From the IMG/VR virus record IMGVR_UViG_3300006101_000929, positions 1-31,321 of that record: a stretch of DNA of 31,321 nt. One strand, 5' to 3'. The notes under the pieces are model-generated. The model saw only the letters and a program-made list of their open reading frames with translations, was not told where the DNA came from and ran no database searches. The translations under genes were made by a program, and so were the position numbers. Shown in pieces: positions 28,672-31,321 of the stretch; position 1 is the first letter of the stretch, and every line of letters begins with the position of its first letter. This DNA is from a virus.

Positions 28672-29865
28672 ATGAGAAAACTATTTTATTGCGGACTTGA
28701 ATCGTATGAATCAAGATACACTTTACAACTGACTGAATGGAATCGACGTGTGTTTGATCGCCGCGGCCTAGACGTGATCTATGTTCCAGGTCAAACTATT
28801 GACAATACTGGTGCCATCAGCGTGGGGCAGGTGTTGGACGCACATGGTCGCAGTTATTTTAGCATGAGTCAGATGATGAATCTGGTGCAGATGATGCGAA
28901 ATGGGGAAGTCACTGGCGATGATGTGGTCTACTTTGAAGACATGTTCCAGCCTGGAATCGAAAGTCTGCCCTACATCATGAATCAAATTGATCCCAGCAT
29001 GCGACCAAAAGTGTTTGTGCGTTGTTTGGCACAGAGCATAGATCCCGATGATTTTGTGCATGTGTGGGGCATGGCCGGTTGGATGGGACAATATGAACAC
29101 ATGGTGAACAGTTTTGTCACTGGCGTGCTGGCCAGCAACGAAGAGATGGTAGCCCACATGCGGATCGCTGGCTGGACTGCTCCGATCTACAACATAAGTG
29201 GACTGGCATTTGGCAAAAGCGAAGTGCTTGAGCGCATAGGTGGCTCGCAAAATATCCGACCATTTGATCAACGTACTCGCAGGGTGTCTTTTGCGGCACG
29301 CTGGGATCAAGAAAAACAGCCCGGCTTCTTCATGGATCTGGCCCAGCAACGTCAGGGGCAAGGCATTGAATTTGCTGTCATGCAAGGTGGGCCGTTGCGC
29401 AGCAACAATCCTGACTACGTGACCCGTGCTCGTGAACTGGAAGCCAATGGTTGCCTGACCATATATGAGAATCTAAAGAAAAATGATTACTATGCTTTGC
29501 TTAATGATACCCGTGTGCTATTTAACTGTGCTTTACAGGACTGGGTCAGCAACACCGTGTCAGAAGCAGACACGCTTGGATCGAATGTGTTATATCCTGC
29601 TTATCGTAGTTTCCCTGAAACTTTTGCAAATGACGCTGACCGGTTGTATGTTCCTTGGAGCCTGGCAGATGCCAGTGCCAAACTGGATAGACTGTTGCAA
29701 CAACCGCACCCGAATCAAGGCTTGATCAGTGACTGGACTGATGGCACTGTGGATCGTGTGGTGGACATCCTGAGCAACAACGGTCTAGAATGGTTCAGAA
29801 GCGGACCTGCATATCGTTCATATGCCAATGAGGCCAAGTATAAATTGAACAAGGCACAGCCATGA
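28672..29865 (+). CDS. GT-B glycosyltransferase-like protein
   Basis: The 397-residue protein starts at ATG 28672 after AGGAAA. It has a two-domain GT-B layout. The N-terminal half contains L-F-Y-C-G-L-E-S-Y, D-V-V-Y-F-E-D-M-F and V-F-V-R-C-L-A-Q-S. The C-terminal half starts at R-R-V-S-F-A-A-R-W-D-Q-E-K-Q-P-G-F-F (about 202-219), the usual G-R-x-x-x-x-K-x-x-x-x-L position of GT4 enzymes. It continues to V-S-N-T-V-S-E-A-D-T-L-G-S-N-V-L (about 297-312), which parallels the E-x-x-x-x-x-x-E nucleotide-sugar region. It probably builds a glycan on virion or host. It overlaps the epimerase gene by ATGA. Confidence 0.7.
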   Translation: MRKLFYCGLESYESRYTLQLTEWNRRVFDRRGLDVIYVPGQTIDNTGAISVGQVLDAHGRSYFSMSQMMNLVQMMRNGEVTGDDVVYFEDMFQPGIESLPYIMNQIDPSMRPKVFVRCLAQSIDPDDFVHVWGMAGWMGQYEHMVNSFVTGVLASNEEMVAHMRIAGWTAPIYNISGLAFGKSEVLERIGGSQNIRPFDQRTRRVSFAARWDQEKQPGFFMDLAQQRQGQGIEFAVMQGGPLRSNNPDYVTRARELEANGCLTIYENLKKNDYYALLNDTRVLFNCALQDWVSNTVSEADTLGSNVLYPAYRSFPETFANDADRLYVPWSLADASAKLDRLLQQPHPNQGLISDWTDGTVDRVVDILSNNGLEWFRSGPAYRSYANEAKYKLNKAQP

Positions 29866-30812
29866 AAATAGCAGTTACCGGGGCCGCCGGCTATATTGGT
29901 GGCCAGACCTTGCTGGATTTGATTGATGCCGGGCATGAAGTGCTGGCCATCGACCATCGTTTACCGCCTAGCCATCTGCTGCCGACACCCAGGACCTGGT
30001 GGCATACCGGTGATTATGCGACTGAATTGGCCTTTACTGCACTGCATCGGTTTGCACCTGAGGCCATCATACACTGTGCCGGTACCAGCTTGGTTGGGCC
30101 CAGCATGACCGACCCAGCTGTATACTACGAAAACAATTTTGTGAAAACCAAACGGCTTCTGGATTTCTTGATCGTGAATGGCATGACTCCAAGAATCATA
30201 TTCAGTTCGAGTGCATCAGTATATGGCAATCCGGTCATGACTCCATGCCAGGAATGCGATCCTGCGGAACCAATCAGTCCGTACGGACAAAGCAAGCTCA
30301 TGACCGAATGGCTGTTGCAAAGCTATAACACAGCATACGGTGTGGACTATGTGGCGTTCCGTTACTTCAATGCGTGTGGAGCAGACAGTCAAGCCAGGCA
30401 TGGACAGGAACCAGGTGCCACACATATCATAGCTCGAGTGTTGGAGGCCATGCGTGATCAAAACAATTTTGTGCTGAATGGCACGGATTTTGAAACAGCA
30501 GATGGAACCTGTGTGCGAGATTATGTGCATGTGCATGATTTGGTCCATGCGCATATCTTGGCTGTAGATTCCAAAGTGCCCGTTGGCATTTACAATCTGG
30601 GTACCAGTACTGGCCATAGCAATTTGGAAATCATACAAGGTGCCATTGCTGTGACCAAAAAAGATTTTGTTTACCAGTCTGGCCATAAGAGACCCGGTGA
30701 TCCGGCCATGCTCACAGCCGATGCTGGCCAGTTCCAAAAGGTCAGCGGCTGGCAACCCAGACATGATCTAGACGCGATTTTATCACATGCCTGGGCCTGG
30801 TACACCCGATGA
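29862..30812 (+). CDS. galE-like: NAD-dependent nucleotide-sugar epimerase (GalE-like SDR)
   Basis: This 316-residue extended short-chain dehydrogenase has the NAD-binding G7-A-A-G-Y-I-G13 loop and S-S-S-A-S-V-Y-G (115-122). The catalytic pair is Y141-x-x-x-K145 in Y-G-Q-S-K. R-Y-F-N-A-C-G-A, R-D-Y-V-H-V-H-D and Y-N-L-G-T-S-T-G-H-S all match UDP-glucose/galactose 4-epimerase family positions. It should invert C4 of a UDP-hexose or a related sugar; exact substrate cannot be told. It is slightly shorter than bacterial GalE (about 338). ATGA overlaps join it to the glycosyltransferase and the aminotransferase, making a nucleotide-sugar pathway unit. Confidence 0.9.
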   Translation: MKIAVTGAAGYIGGQTLLDLIDAGHEVLAIDHRLPPSHLLPTPRTWWHTGDYATELAFTALHRFAPEAIIHCAGTSLVGPSMTDPAVYYENNFVKTKRLLDFLIVNGMTPRIIFSSSASVYGNPVMTPCQECDPAEPISPYGQSKLMTEWLLQSYNTAYGVDYVAFRYFNACGADSQARHGQEPGATHIIARVLEAMRDQNNFVLNGTDFETADGTCVRDYVHVHDLVHAHILAVDSKVPVGIYNLGTSTGHSNLEIIQGAIAVTKKDFVYQSGHKRPGDPAMLTADAGQFQKVSGWQPRHDLDAILSHAWAWYTR

Positions 30813-31321
30813 GTTTTCAAGCCTTGTTTGATTTTGAAACAGCCCTAGCTGATTATACCGGCGCACCTTATGTGGTTGCGACCACAGGTTGTACCCAGGC
30901 CTTGGAACTGTGTTTGAGATACGAACATGTGACTGCCTGTGAGCTCACGGCCTTTACCTATATCAGCATACCGCAACTGTTGCGACAGCTGGGCATCAGT
31001 TATAGATTCCGTACCGAATATTGGATCGGTGAATATCAGTTGCGTGGTACCAGAATCTGGGACAGCGCCAGACTGTTACGACCTGGCATGTACAGGCCCG
31101 GACAGTTGCAATGTGTCAGTTTCGGTCATGCAAAGCCTTTACAGATAGGCCGTGTGGGTGCTATACTGTTAGATCGCAAGGCAGAATATGAAATGTTTAG
31201 TTGCATGAGATCGGATGGTAGAGACCTGCGCATTGAACCCTGGCAACGTCAGGAGACTTTTGCAGAAGGATATCACTACTGTCCAACCCTGGAAGATTGT
31301 GAGCGAGGCCTACAGTTGTTG
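30809..31321 (+). CDS. DegT/DnrJ/EryC1-type sugar aminotransferase, 5' part
   Basis: The frame opens at ATG 30809 in an ATGA overlap and stays open for 171 codons to the window end, so the gene is truncated by the window. The N-terminal part reads F-E-T-A-L-A-D-Y-T-G-A-P-Y-V-V-A-T-T-G-C-T-Q-A-L. This is the DegT hallmark (helix, then A/T-T-x-x-T-x-A-L, binding PLP phosphate). S-F-G-H-A-K109-P-L in the position S-F-x-x-x-K gives the PLP Schiff-base lysine. Family members use PLP to aminate 3- or 4-keto nucleotide sugars. Spacing between the PLP motif and Lys (about 85 residues) is short for the family, so it may be a reduced version. It probably works with the epimerase. Confidence 0.75.
   Translation, partial: MSFQALFDFETALADYTGAPYVVATTGCTQALELCLRYEHVTACELTAFTYISIPQLLRQLGISYRFRTEYWIGEYQLRGTRIWDSARLLRPGMYRPGQLQCVSFGHAKPLQIGRVGAILLDRKAEYEMFSCMRSDGRDLRIEPWQRQETFAEGYHYCPTLEDCERGLQLL

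Overview
The window looks like an accessory-rich stretch of a T4-like marine tailed phage (myovirus) genome. Every convincing gene is on the + strand, tightly packed, with many ATGA/GTGA/TAATG stop-start overlaps. The hallmark genes are a family-B DNA polymerase (gp43 type, here in two reading frames), a gp45-type sliding clamp, a DsbA-like small protein and T4-like late promoter motifs (TAAATA core). No host chromosomal genes, tRNAs, rRNAs, insertion sequences or CRISPR arrays were seen.

Layout. (1) 1-1000: the 3' end of a gene made of 24-nt tandem repeats, a holin-like membrane protein with a nucleoporin-like FG-rich tail, and a small secreted protein. (2) 1023-4104: DnaJ plus a ClpA-like unfoldase that keeps a ClpP-docking loop. 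(3) 4106-5565: one unknown protein and two small probable structural proteins. (4) 5582-17836: a long late-type block of modular proteins. It contains a HxGH nucleotidyltransferase, a GT-A glycosyltransferase, a 1229-residue nucleotidyltransferase/metalloprotease/amidoligase-like fusion, four proteins starting with an M-R-x-x-E-F-V peptide that resembles the T4 capsid-targeting sequence, an alpha/beta hydrolase, a Dps ferritin, a 707-residue low-complexity protein and a zinc deaminase. Several end in different short basic tags, each with two cysteines. (5) 17971-23450: DsbA-like protein, a sulfotransferase-like and a glycosyltransferase-like protein, the split DNA polymerase and a methyltransferase-like protein. 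(6) 23484-27783: an apparent operon with the clamp, a TGT/DpdA-like transglycosylase, DUF465-like and conserved-looking small proteins, and a QueD/PTPS-like protein. (7) 27780-31321: a glycan block with an AT-rich unknown gene, a GT-B glycosyltransferase, a GalE-like epimerase and the 5' part of a DegT-type aminotransferase.

How the genes may work together (inference). Sigma70-like promoters precede clp, dsbA and the clamp operon, whereas TAAATA motifs lie in or at the edge of the late-type block (the first just after dnaJ, the others between 4757 and 13510). The late block may encode cargo packaged in the capsid and processed at L/I-x-E sites by a gp21-like protease. The clamp operon may couple replication to 7-deazaguanine modification of phage DNA. 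Both ideas are hypotheses from motif reading; no database search was possible.
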